From Roseovarius nanhaiticus (GTDB lineage Bacteria > Pseudomonadota > Alphaproteobacteria > Rhodobacterales > Rhodobacteraceae), in NCBI RefSeq assembly GCF_900156535.1, contig NZ_FTNV01000003.1, positions 478,725-542,724 on the forward strand: a DNA stretch of 64,000 bases, read 5' to 3'. Both the position numbers and the translations under genes were made by a program. The notes beneath the pieces were generated by a model. The model worked only from the letters and a program-made list of their open reading frames with translations, was not told the origin of the DNA and made no database searches. This document shows, one piece after another, positions 18,555 through 27,570 of this stretch (positions are counted from its first letter, which is position 1; each line of letters opens with the position of its first letter).

Positions 18555-19435
18555 ACGCGTTTCACCGAGCTGCCGAAGAGGCCTTCGGGCCGCAGGAGCA
18601 AGATGAGCAGGAACGCGATAAGCCCGTAGGCGTCACGGTACTCGGAGGCCAGATAGGATGCCCCCAGCACTTCGACGACGCCCAACAAAAGCCCCCCGCC
18701 AATGGCGGCCCCGATGCGACCCAACCCGCCCAGAACCGTCACGACAAACGCCTTGAGCGTGAAAATGGCGCCCGTGGTGGTCGGGGTGGCAAACAGCAGC
18801 GGGATCAGTGTCGCACCGGCGATCATCGCCAGCATGACACTGAGGCCGAAGACGATGGAGTGAATCCGCGTCGTGTTGATGCCGACCAATTCGGCGCCAA
18901 GACGATTTTCGGAAGTGCCCCGGATGGCCCGTCCGATTTCCGTCCGCTCGAGCACGAGGTAGAGACCGATAATGGCAAGCGCGGTGGCCAGACCTGCCAG
19001 AAGCAGGACCACCGAAATCCGGACTGGCCCGACGGCGATGGTCGAAGCCGCGTAGCTGACCTGAACCGACTGCGGCTCGCCGCCGAAGGTCAGCAACAGC
19101 GTGTTGCCGATGACGAGCGACAGCCCCAGCGTGGCCAGCATCGACGCTTCGGCAGGCGCCTCGACAAGGCGCGCCAGCATCAGCCGTTCGATGAGCACGC
19201 CGGTCAGGAACCCGACGGGCATGGCGATGACAAGCGACAGATAAGGGTCCCAGCCGAGGACCAGGTTGAACAGGACGGCGGAATACATGCCCAGAACCAC
19301 GAAATCGCCGTGGGCGAAGTTGATCGTGCGCATCACGCCAAATATCAGGGTCAGCCCGACCCCGACCAGCGCATAGACACCGCCGATCAGAAGGCCGTTC
19401 GACAGGTTCTGCGCAAACGCAATGAAGTCGAGCAT
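18551..19435 (-). CDS. livH: ABC transporter permease LivH
   Basis: Inner-membrane permease of 294 residues. The N-terminal GVYALVGVGLTLIFGVMRTIN and NFAHGDFVVLGMY segments and the RAIRGTSENRLGAELVGI coupling loop are typical of LivH. It pairs with LivM. About 87 bases separate it from the upstream binding-protein gene, room for a processing or attenuation element that would let the binding protein be made in excess; I did not find a clear hairpin. Confidence 0.93.
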   Translation of the reverse strand: MLDFIAFAQNLSNGLLIGGVYALVGVGLTLIFGVMRTINFAHGDFVVLGMYSAVLFNLVLGWDPYLSLVIAMPVGFLTGVLIERLMLARLVEAPAEASMLATLGLSLVIGNTLLLTFGGEPQSVQVSYAASTIAVGPVRISVVLLLAGLATALAIIGLYLVLERTEIGRAIRGTSENRLGAELVGINTTRIHSIVFGLSVMLAMIAGATLIPLLFATPTTTGAIFTLKAFVVTVLGGLGRIGAAIGGGLLLGVVEVLGASYLASEYRDAYGLIAFLLILLLRPEGLFGSSVKRV

Positions 19436-19522
19436 GATGTGTTATTCCAGACTTGGGCGGCGCTTATCGACTAAGGGCGGCGTGGCCTGCCAAGATTTCA
19501 TGGCAGGCCGCTTTGACAGGGA

Positions 19523-20710
19523 TCAGCGTGCATCCCAAGCCGGGTTCGGAAACCGGACTTCTTCTGCCGCAAGGTCCGCGGGGTAGACTGTTACATGCCC
19601 ACCATCCTGAATTTGCAGGATCAGGCTGCGGATCGGGTTCTGGTTCTGGAACTCGCCCTCGTCCTCGAATTTGACCGTCGTCACGGCGGTGTCGAGATCG
19701 GTCGCCTTCAGAGCATCGCGCACGGCGGTCCGGTCTGTCGATCCGGCGCGGCGCAGGGCGTCGGCCGCGACGGTCAGGGCCAGATAACCTTCGGCCTCGT
19801 AGAATGAGGGCTCGGCGCCGGCGGCTTCCTTGAGGCGGGCATAGAGATCCTGTGCGCCCTCATATTGAACGTCCTTGCTCCAGCTGACGGCGGTCACGAC
19901 ATATTCCGCCAGATCGCCGACCTGATCGATGAAGCTGGTCAGGGCGGCAGACGTATCCATCGCGATGACCTTGGCGTTGAGGCCAACTTCGCTGATCTGG
20001 CGGGTCAGGGCGACACCGTCCTCGGCATAGGAGATCATGTAGAGGATATCGGGCTCGTTCTCGCCGATGAACCGGTTGAGGATCGGGCGGAAATCGGTCA
20101 CGCCCTGATCGTATGCTTGGCGGCCGACCACTTCATAGCCGCGCTCCTCGGCCAACATCTCGCCCTTCTCGGCCAGCGATGTGGGCCAGGCGCCATTGCC
20201 CGAAATGATCGCGATGGTCTTCAGCTCTTCGTCCTTGGTCTCGCGCAGCCAGTCGAAATAGTCGAAATAGGCGCCTGCGACGATGGTCGAGTTGTGCTTG
20301 GCGCGAAAGACCCAAGGCGAGCCGGGCTTGGTGATTGAATCGTCCGCACTGCCCAGAACCAGCAGGGGAATTTCCTGGCGTGTCATGATCTGCGCCATCG
20401 GGCCGGTGATAGAGGACGCGTATGAGCCGATGACCGTTGGCACGCCCGCATTGTCCAGGCTTTCAACCGCTGCGAGGGCGCTTTGTGCTTCCGAGCGGTC
20501 GTCTTGAATGTTCAAGGTCAGGTCTTCGCCATTGATGCCACCATTGGCGTTGATCTCGTCCAGCGCGACTTCCATGCCGGTCAGATAGCGGTCGCCGAAG
20601 GCCGAGAAGGCGCCCGAGAGGCTGTTGATCACGCCGATCTCTACCTCCGCATGGGCGGCGGTCCCCATAGTCAGGCCAGCGGCAAGCGCCAAAGTCAGAT
20701 TCTTTCTCAT
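19523..20710 (-). CDS. Periplasmic substrate-binding protein of the Liv-type importer
   Basis: Binding protein of 395 residues, the first gene of the operon. The chosen ATG at 20710, with AGGAG nine bases upstream, gives a clean signal peptide (MRKNLTLALAAGLTMGTAAHA, cleaved near AHA-E). The mature part begins VEIGVINSLSGAFSAFGD, the standard start of the LivK/urea/amide-binding fold, followed by IGSYASSITGPMAQIMT. The ligand is unknown. The adjacent divergent amidase points towards an amide or acylated amino acid, which is an inference. Confidence 0.92.
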   Translation of the reverse strand: MRKNLTLALAAGLTMGTAAHAEVEIGVINSLSGAFSAFGDRYLTGMEVALDEINANGGINGEDLTLNIQDDRSEAQSALAAVESLDNAGVPTVIGSYASSITGPMAQIMTRQEIPLLVLGSADDSITKPGSPWVFRAKHNSTIVAGAYFDYFDWLRETKDEELKTIAIISGNGAWPTSLAEKGEMLAEERGYEVVGRQAYDQGVTDFRPILNRFIGENEPDILYMISYAEDGVALTRQISEVGLNAKVIAMDTSAALTSFIDQVGDLAEYVVTAVSWSKDVQYEGAQDLYARLKEAAGAEPSFYEAEGYLALTVAADALRRAGSTDRTAVRDALKATDLDTAVTTVKFEDEGEFQNQNPIRSLILQIQDGGHVTVYPADLAAEEVRFPNPAWDAR

Positions 20711-20845
20711 CACATCAAGCTCCTGTTTGAACATGATCGCCGCGACACTCGCGGACGCATCAATATTGCGAAACTCCGAAAGCCATAGTTGTAATAACAA
20801 ATAACTTACGTCAAGTAACGCTAAGAGAATTTTTGGAGCCTAGCC

Positions 20846-22210
20846 ATGCCAGCCAATGATCCGTTGCAGACCGGGGGAATTTCCAACTTCAGCCGCCAGT
20901 TTCGCGAGGGCGCGCTGACCGCCGAAAGCGTGACCCGAGATTACCTCGACCGTATCGCGGCGCTTGACCCGAGGCTGGGCGCATACGCTTATGTGGCCGC
21001 CGATGATGCGATCCGCCAGGCGCAGGCGATTGATGCCATGCGGGCGGCAGGCTGTGATCTGGGGCCGCTGATGGGTGTGCCGATTGCGGTCAAGGATCTC
21101 ATTCGCGTCGACGGGATGCCAGTCACGGGCGGCACCAAGCTGGAGGTCCAGGATCTGATAGGCCCCGAGGGGCCGGTTGTTCAGGCGCTGCGCCGGGCTG
21201 GATGCATCATCCTGGGCAAGACCAAGACAGTGGAGTTCGCCTTGGGCATCACGGGCGTCTCGGCGCCGCACGGCACCCCGTGGAATGCGCATGACACCGA
21301 CACACATCGGCTGCCCGGCGGATCAAGCTCGGGCTCCGCCGTCGCGATGGCCGCGGGCCTCTGCGGCTTTGCGATCGGCAGTGATACCGGCGGCTCGGTT
21401 CGGGTACCCGCGGCCTTGAATGGGGTTTTCGGTCTCAAGACATCGTTCGGACGCCTCTCCAACGACGGGGCATTCCCGCTGGCCGCCCATCTTGATTCGA
21501 TTGGCCTTTTGACACGCGATGCGCGCGATGCCGAGATTATCTTTTCTGTCCAGACAGCTGAGGCGCCCGCTCCAAAGAGGCCGATATCGGCGCTGAGGAT
21601 CGGCAGACCCAGCACGTATTTCTTCGATGGGATCGAGCCATCGGCGGCAGAGCGCGTCGAGCGGGCGATTGATCTGCTGTCTCGGCACGGGGCGTCGATC
21701 GAGCCGGTCGATATCCCCGAAGCGCCTGAACGAGAAGACTACTTTCCAGCCGTCTTGCCGGTGTGCCTCGTCGCATCGCTGGGTCGCGAGCGGGCCGAAG
21801 AAGGTCTTTCGTTGATGGACCCGGTGATTTCAAAACGGGTCAAGACGGCATTTGACGTTGACGCGATCCGCTTGGTGCAATTGGAAGCGCGGCGATCGGC
21901 ATCGATGCGCGCTGTCCACGCACGCATCGCAGGGTTCGACGCTTGGATATCGCCAACCGTCAGCGATGTCGCCAGTCCCGTCTTGGCGCTCGAGGATCCG
22001 GAAAAAGGCTTTGAGCTGGCCCTTGGCATGACGCGCAACACGCAGCCTGCCAATTATCTCGATCTCAGCGCGGTTTCGATACCTCTGCCAACGGATGACG
22101 GACAGATGCCCTTCGGCTTGCAATTGATGGCGGGGCCGGGCCGTGAATTCGAGTTGATGGCAATTTCGCAATCCATCGAAAATGCTCTCGAGGACGGGAT
22201 GAGTCGGTGA
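20846..22210 (+). CDS. Amidase (amidase-signature family)
   Basis: Hydrolyses an amide (R-CO-NH2 or N-acyl) in the cytoplasm. The 454-residue protein has the Ser-cisSer-Lys triad: K83 in PIAVKDLI, the GGSSSGSA loop (about 159-165) and the nucleophile S184 in GSDTGGSVRVPAA. It is divergent from the Liv-type importer with 135 bases between starts, which suggests shared regulation and a joint role in using an imported amide as nitrogen or carbon source. GatA of the transamidosome is unlikely because no gatB or gatC is adjacent. Exact substrate unknown. Confidence 0.92.
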   Translation: MPANDPLQTGGISNFSRQFREGALTAESVTRDYLDRIAALDPRLGAYAYVAADDAIRQAQAIDAMRAAGCDLGPLMGVPIAVKDLIRVDGMPVTGGTKLEVQDLIGPEGPVVQALRRAGCIILGKTKTVEFALGITGVSAPHGTPWNAHDTDTHRLPGGSSSGSAVAMAAGLCGFAIGSDTGGSVRVPAALNGVFGLKTSFGRLSNDGAFPLAAHLDSIGLLTRDARDAEIIFSVQTAEAPAPKRPISALRIGRPSTYFFDGIEPSAAERVERAIDLLSRHGASIEPVDIPEAPEREDYFPAVLPVCLVASLGRERAEEGLSLMDPVISKRVKTAFDVDAIRLVQLEARRSASMRAVHARIAGFDAWISPTVSDVASPVLALEDPEKGFELALGMTRNTQPANYLDLSAVSIPLPTDDGQMPFGLQLMAGPGREFELMAISQSIENALEDGMSR

Positions 22211-22454
22211 ACTCAAAGATCGTTTGGTGGACGTGACTATTCAGGGCAGCCCTGCGGGTTTGGTCGCGTTTCCATCCGCGTGCGGCCGCTGCAGCGCGGT
22301 GATAATGCTGCTTGGCTCGACACGGTGATCGACCGATGATGTCCGCACTGCCTTCTGATTTGAGAGCCGCGTTTGAGTAGCTTTGCAGGTCCAAACCTTG
22401 CGCGGCTGGCAGTTATCCGGGGTGGGGAACTCTGTCTGCAATCCGGGCGCGCTA

Positions 22455-23387
22455 TTACTTGGGGTCTTTCGCAGGTCGACGCGTGAACACTGAACCGGCA
22501 TCGAGCGCGCCGTGAGGCGCGACCTCGCCCCGTTCGCTGAGGTCGATGAGATGCGCCAGGACATTGCGCGTGGCGGCCGGCAAGAGCTTGGCAGGTATGT
22601 CCCGATAAAGCGCGCGCGCGAGGGTAGGGGCATCGGCGGCGCCCTTGGTCAATTCCACCAGAATGGCCGCCTCGCGCGCGGCACGATTTTCGATAAGCCA
22701 GGTCATGCGGTCCTCGGGTTTCGACACCGGCGCGCCATGGCCGGGGTGCAGTATGGCGGGCGACAGGCCCAGCAACCGCTTGCACGACGCGACGAAGGCC
22801 GCGGCATCGCCATCGGGCGGCGAGACGAGCGAACTGGCCCATCCCATCACCAGATCGCCGGTAAATATCGCATCATCGGTGGCGAAACACATATGATTGC
22901 CGAAATGGCCGGGCGTCCAGAGCGCGCGCAAAGCCCAATCCTCGCCGCTCACGATTTCATCATCGGCCAAGGCGCGGTCCGGCCGGAACGCGGTATCCAC
23001 GCCTTCGCCGCCGCCAAGCGTGCCCGCAGCCGCAAGACGCGCCATGACCGGACTGCGTCCCGCCTGTGCATCCCCAAAGGCCAGCACCGGGGCGCCCGTG
23101 GCCTCGGCCAAGGGCCGGGCCAGCGGGCTATGATCGCGGTGGGCGTGTGTCACGAAGATATGTGTGATGTGCTGGCCCGGCGTCAGCGCGTTCAGGATCG
23201 CGCCCAGGTGCGCTGCGTCATCCGGGCCGGGGTCGATCACAGCAATGCCGCGCGTGCCCAAAAGATATGTGTTGGTACCGCGGAAGGTCATCGGCGATGG
23301 GTTCGGCGCGAGAATGCGGCGCAGGGCTGGATTCAGCGTGTGGGGGACGCCCGGCTGCGGATCGAATTCGGGGGCTGTCGGCGGCAT
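22455..23387 (-). CDS. Metallo-beta-lactamase-fold hydrolase
   Basis: Two-metal hydrolase of 310 residues. THAHRDHS holds H81, H83, D85 and H86 of the HxHxDH motif, with further ligands in WTPGHFGNHM and FTGDLVMG. The C-terminal ~80 residues form a winged-helix-like region (AKLLPAATRNVLAHLIDL), as in the LACTB2/glyoxalase II-like subgroup, whose members cleave thioesters or RNA. I chose ATG 23387; longer frames upstream read through intergenic DNA and into the divergent kinase gene. Substrate unknown. Confidence 0.88.
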   Translation of the reverse strand: MPPTAPEFDPQPGVPHTLNPALRRILAPNPSPMTFRGTNTYLLGTRGIAVIDPGPDDAAHLGAILNALTPGQHITHIFVTHAHRDHSPLARPLAEATGAPVLAFGDAQAGRSPVMARLAAAGTLGGGEGVDTAFRPDRALADDEIVSGEDWALRALWTPGHFGNHMCFATDDAIFTGDLVMGWASSLVSPPDGDAAAFVASCKRLLGLSPAILHPGHGAPVSKPEDRMTWLIENRAAREAAILVELTKGAADAPTLARALYRDIPAKLLPAATRNVLAHLIDLSERGEVAPHGALDAGSVFTRRPAKDPK

Positions 23388-23498
23388 ATCGGCACGGCTC
23401 CGTCCGGATCTGGGTGGCCCCAACGCTAGCCGCGCCGCGCTGCAGGGTCCAGCGCGGCCCGCCTTGCGCGCCTCATGGCTGCGCTGTAGCGTCGCGCC

Positions 23499-24785
23499 AT
23501 GTTTCGATGGCTCAAGCGCACCATGCCGCGCGGCCTTTATGGCCGCGCCTTTCTGATCCTGCTTTTGCCGGTGATCTCGCTGCTTCTTGTGGTGTCGGTA
23601 GTCTCGGCTCAGCGCCTCTTCGAGGGGGTGACGCGGCAGATGACCACGTCGGTCAGCCGCGAGGTCCGGCTGATGCTGGACGCACCCGACCCCGCGCCCA
23701 TCGCAGAGGCATTGGCCATCACCATAGGTCCAGTCGCCCTGGATCAGATCCCGCGCGAGAATGTGCGCCGGTGGTACGATATCACCGGCATCATCCTGCT
23801 GGACGAAATCGAAACACTGCTGCCCCGCCTGCGCGCGGTCGATCTGGGCAACACGCAGATCGTGCATCTTTACTTCGTGCAGGACGGCCAAGGCACGCGC
23901 ATGACGGTCGACCGGCGCCGTTTTTCGGCGTCCAATCCCCATCAGCTATTCGTCAACATGCTGTTTTTCGGCGTTCTCATGACGGTGATCGCCTATCTTT
24001 ACCTGCGCAATCAGCTGCGCCCTATCACGCGGCTGGCCCGCGCCGCCGAGGCCTTTGGCCGGGGCCGGAATGTGCCCTATCGCCCCTCGGGCGCCAATGA
24101 GGTGCGCGCGGCGGGCAGTGCCTTTCTGGACATGCGCGCCCGGATCGAGCGACAGATCGAACAGCGCACGCTCATGCTGTCGGGGGTCAGCCATGATCTG
24201 CGCACACCGCTGACCCGGCTCAAGCTCAGCCTCGAGATGCTGGAGGACGAAGACGAGCGCGAGCCGATGCTGCGCGATGTGCGCGACATGGAGCGGCTGC
24301 TGGACGCATTTCTGGACTTTGCGCGCGGCACTGCAGAGGGCGAGGCCGAGGAGGTGGATCCCGCCCAGCTGATCCGCCGCATCGCCGAAGATTGCGAACG
24401 CGCCAGCATCCCCGCAACGATCCACGAAATCAGCGGCGAGGGGACGGTGCCGCTGCGCCCGGTCGCGCTGCGCCGCGCCATCGAGAACCTCATCGGCAAC
24501 GCCGTGCGCTATGGCACCCGCGCCGAGCTGTCGATGGTGCTGAGCGAGCGCGCCTTGCGCATCACCATCGAGGATGACGGACCCGGCATACCCGAGGATC
24601 GCCGCGAAGAGGCGTTGCGCCCCTTCGCGCGGCTCGAGCCATCGCGTAATCAGGACAAGGGGCCGGGCGTGGGTCTCGGCCTCTCGATCGCCACGGATAT
24701 CGTGCGGGCCCATGGCGGCGCACTGCGTCTTGGCACGTCCGAGCGTCTGGGCGGTTTGCGCGCCGATCTGGTTATCGGAAGATGA
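23499..24785 (+). CDS. EnvZ-type sensor histidine kinase
   Basis: Membrane sensor kinase of 428 residues. Two transmembrane helices (about 16-37 and 152-168) enclose a periplasmic sensor domain of about 110 residues. A HAMP linker (LRPITRLARAAEAFGRG) leads to the H box SGVSHDLRTPLTR with phospho-acceptor H232, then N box ENLIGNAVRYG, G1 DDGPGIP and G2 GVGLGLSI. The sequence is closest to the EnvZ/OmpR-type subgroup. No response regulator gene is adjacent, so its partner is elsewhere in the genome. It is divergent from the metallo-hydrolase gene. Confidence 0.93.
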   Translation: MFRWLKRTMPRGLYGRAFLILLLPVISLLLVVSVVSAQRLFEGVTRQMTTSVSREVRLMLDAPDPAPIAEALAITIGPVALDQIPRENVRRWYDITGIILLDEIETLLPRLRAVDLGNTQIVHLYFVQDGQGTRMTVDRRRFSASNPHQLFVNMLFFGVLMTVIAYLYLRNQLRPITRLARAAEAFGRGRNVPYRPSGANEVRAAGSAFLDMRARIERQIEQRTLMLSGVSHDLRTPLTRLKLSLEMLEDEDEREPMLRDVRDMERLLDAFLDFARGTAEGEAEEVDPAQLIRRIAEDCERASIPATIHEISGEGTVPLRPVALRRAIENLIGNAVRYGTRAELSMVLSERALRITIEDDGPGIPEDRREEALRPFARLEPSRNQDKGPGVGLGLSIATDIVRAHGGALRLGTSERLGGLRADLVIGR

Positions 24786-24883
24786 GTGCGTGCCGCTTTC
24801 TCCGGCGGCGCTGGAATTCATGGACTACCGCACGGCCCCCTATGCTATAGGCAGCGGGGCGTAGACCACCGTATAGAGGCCGG

Positions 24884-26455
24884 ATGACGACCAAGACCAA
24901 CGCACCATTCATCTGGATCGAGATGCAAGGCGGCGCGCCCGTCTGCCGGGGCGATGCCAGCTGGCGCTCGGGGCGCGAGATCGCGGGTCCCATCGGCAGG
25001 CTCTTTGCCGTGTGGCAGTGGGACGGTGCCCGGCTGGAGGCCGAAGTGGACTCGCACGGATTTCACAGCCTCTTCGTCTACGAAAAGGACGGCGTGATCG
25101 CACTTGCCCCGAACCTGCTGACGCTGGTCGAGGCGGGGGCGGACAGCACACATGACCAGCGGGCGCTGGCAGTCTTTCATCGCATCGGCGTTTTCATCAA
25201 TGACGACACGCCGCTCAAACACATCCGCACCCTACCGCCCGCCGGGCGCCTGATATGGCAGGCGGGCCAAGCCACCATAACCGGCGGCGCGCCCATCCCC
25301 AAGGCGCAGAGCATTACGCGCAAGGATGCGGTCGAGGGCATGACGCAGTTTTTTCGTCAGGCAATGACCCGCGTGCTTGATGCCAGCGACGATCCCGTGA
25401 CGCTGCCCCTCAGTGGTGGGCGCGACTCGCGTCACATTCTGCTCGAAATGCTGCATCAGGGGCGCGCACCGCGCCAATGCGTCACGTTTCACCATAACGG
25501 TGCGGAGATGAATAATGAGGCGCTGGCGGCCCGCGCCGTCACCGCGCGTGCGGGCGTCGCCCATGACGTGCTGGGCTACCCGCGCCCGCGCCTCGCCGAT
25601 GCGCTGCGCTGCACAATCCTGACGGGGCTATGCGCCGATGAGCATGCCCAGATGATGCCGCTGCATGACTATGTCGCGCGGAAGGGCGGCACGGCAATGG
25701 ACGGGATCGCTGGCGACATCCTGACCAACCCCGACAATGACGCCGAGGCGTTCTTTGCGCTGGCCGAGAAAGGCGATTTCACCGGCATCGCGCGTGGTTT
25801 GACCGAGGGGCACGCGCGCGTCATTTCGCAACCCGGATGGGGGCGCGGCGCGGGTCCGATCCTGTCGCCTGACATGGACGAAGAAGTGCATGACTATCTG
25901 GGCCGCGCCATTGCGCAATATGCCGACGCTCCAGACCCTTACCAGATGTTCTGGATGTATCATCGCACCCGGCGCGAGATCAATTTCGTCAGCCAGTCGA
26001 TCCTGTCGGGCGCGGATCAGGTGCTGTGTCCTTATCTCGATCCCGACTTCGCGGAGTTCTGCCTGTCGCTGCCCTACAGCGTCACGCGGGACCAGCTTTT
26101 GCATGACGATGTGATCGCCGGAGCCTATCCGGACTATGCGGATATTCCCTACGCCGCCGGCTTCGCGGCGCCGTCCGCTCGGGGCGGCGGTATGGCGCAT
26201 AAACTGCGTAGCGGGGTCGACATGCTGCGGATCACGGCGGCTTTGGGGCCAAAGGCCGTCGCGCAGCGGCGTGATTTCTTGCGGCCGCCTGCGCAGCTCA
26301 AGCGGATGCCGGATACGGCCCTGCGCCTCCACACCCTTTGCCTAGATGGCTTGACTGCCGGGCGCGCGCGCCGCCTGCGCGAGATCGCCGAGCAACTCGA
26401 GGCTGCGCAGCCCCGGCGTCTGGTTTCAGAGCGAATGGACGGGAGGCCTGCATGA
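24884..26455 (+). CDS. Asparagine synthase-like amidotransferase of the exopolysaccharide locus
   Basis: Protein of 523 residues with an asparagine-synthase-type ATP-pyrophosphatase domain. The PP-loop is LPLSGGRDSRH (SGGRDS at about 177-182), and PYLDPDFAEFCLSLP is a typical late motif. The first ~130 residues resemble a glutaminase domain in length, but the chain starts MTTKTN and no Cys-2 nucleophile follows the Met, so it cannot release ammonia from glutamine in the usual way. Such proteins sit in polysaccharide and natural-product loci and may form an amide or ester on a sugar or acyl group. It overlaps the next gene by 4 bases (ATGA). Confidence 0.85.
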   Translation: MTTKTNAPFIWIEMQGGAPVCRGDASWRSGREIAGPIGRLFAVWQWDGARLEAEVDSHGFHSLFVYEKDGVIALAPNLLTLVEAGADSTHDQRALAVFHRIGVFINDDTPLKHIRTLPPAGRLIWQAGQATITGGAPIPKAQSITRKDAVEGMTQFFRQAMTRVLDASDDPVTLPLSGGRDSRHILLEMLHQGRAPRQCVTFHHNGAEMNNEALAARAVTARAGVAHDVLGYPRPRLADALRCTILTGLCADEHAQMMPLHDYVARKGGTAMDGIAGDILTNPDNDAEAFFALAEKGDFTGIARGLTEGHARVISQPGWGRGAGPILSPDMDEEVHDYLGRAIAQYADAPDPYQMFWMYHRTRREINFVSQSILSGADQVLCPYLDPDFAEFCLSLPYSVTRDQLLHDDVIAGAYPDYADIPYAAGFAAPSARGGGMAHKLRSGVDMLRITAALGPKAVAQRRDFLRPPAQLKRMPDTALRLHTLCLDGLTAGRARRLREIAEQLEAAQPRRLVSERMDGRPA

Positions 26456-27570
26456 TCGACCTCTTGCTGCGCCGTTTGTCGCGGGCGGCCCAAGCCCGTA
26501 AGCGCGCCGGGGCGTATCGCCGGCCTTTCGATCCGGGCGCCGCGCGCAAGATATTGCTTTTGGCGGTGGATCACCCAATCCCGCAGAGCCAGATTTTCGG
26601 ATTTCACCATTATGCGGACCGGTTTCGCGATAAATGGGATGCCGATATCCGCGAGTATCCTGTGGATGCGCCTCTTGATGCGTCACTTGCAGAAGAGGCG
26701 ACAACTGTCTGCATTCAAACGTATTTCGATATTCCTGATGCGGATCTTGCCGAGCTGTTCTCCGCTATCCGTGCGCTTAACCCTGACGCGCGGCTCGTCT
26801 ATCTCGACTGGTTCGCGCCGACGGATTTGCGCTTGGCCGATCGGGTCGGGCCGCGCGTGGACGCTTATGTTTCCAAACACCTGCTGTCTGATCGCAGGCA
26901 ATACGGCCAGCCGACCTTCGGCGACACGACATTGATGGATTACTACGGTCGCGCGTATGATCTGCCGCACGAGGAGCAGACATTCAACGTTCCCAATATC
27001 TTCTTGGATAAACTTCATCTCGGTCCCTCCTTCCTGACCGCGGATTTCATGCTGCCCGTTTTCGAGCGCGGCAAGATGCCGGACGGCCCGCGACCCACCG
27101 ATCTGCACGCGCGGATCGCAATCGAGGGCACGCCTTGGTATAGCGCCATGCGCGGGGCCTGCGCCGAGGCGGTCGCGCAGCTGGGCGGCGTGCGCAAGGT
27201 GACCGGCTTCGGCATCCGGCATGACAAGTTCCTGCGCGAGCTGCGCGCTTCCAAGATCTGCTTCAGCCCGTTCGGCTATGGCGAGGTGTGCTGGCGCGAT
27301 TACGAGGCGATCCTCTGTGGCGCGACGCTGCTGAAACAAGACATGGGTCACGTAGCGACCGCGCCCGACATCTTCGTGCCGTTCGAGACTTATGTGCCGG
27401 TAGCCTGGGATCTATCGGATTTTGCCGAGCGTGTGACATGGCTTCTTGAGGATGACGCCGCGCGGATCCGCATCGCGCGGAACGCGTTTGAGGTCTTGCA
27501 CGATTACGCCCGCTCGGGCGGCTTCGTCGATCAGATGGCGTCCGCGCTGTTCGGGGCGGCCCAGCCGTGA
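26452..27570 (+). CDS. Putative glycosyltransferase
   Basis: Protein of 372 residues. The C-terminal half contains KICFSPFGYGEVCWRDYEA followed by ILCGATLLKQDMGH, which resembles the donor-binding segment of retaining GT-B-type enzymes, where an acidic residue contacts the nucleotide sugar. No transmembrane segments or signal peptide. The start is the ATG at 26452 (ATGA overlap with the preceding stop), not the longer frame from 26338. It is co-transcribed with the asparagine-synthase-like gene and the next glycosyltransferase. Acceptor and donor unknown. Confidence 0.75.
   Translation: MIDLLLRRLSRAAQARKRAGAYRRPFDPGAARKILLLAVDHPIPQSQIFGFHHYADRFRDKWDADIREYPVDAPLDASLAEEATTVCIQTYFDIPDADLAELFSAIRALNPDARLVYLDWFAPTDLRLADRVGPRVDAYVSKHLLSDRRQYGQPTFGDTTLMDYYGRAYDLPHEEQTFNVPNIFLDKLHLGPSFLTADFMLPVFERGKMPDGPRPTDLHARIAIEGTPWYSAMRGACAEAVAQLGGVRKVTGFGIRHDKFLRELRASKICFSPFGYGEVCWRDYEAILCGATLLKQDMGHVATAPDIFVPFETYVPVAWDLSDFAERVTWLLEDDAARIRIARNAFEVLHDYARSGGFVDQMASALFGAAQP

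Noticed and set aside
22455..23942. Longer 495-codon version of the metallo-hydrolase
   Set aside because: The extra upstream part runs through the intergenic region and antisense to the sensor kinase gene and has no similarity to the family; ATG 23387 is the better start.
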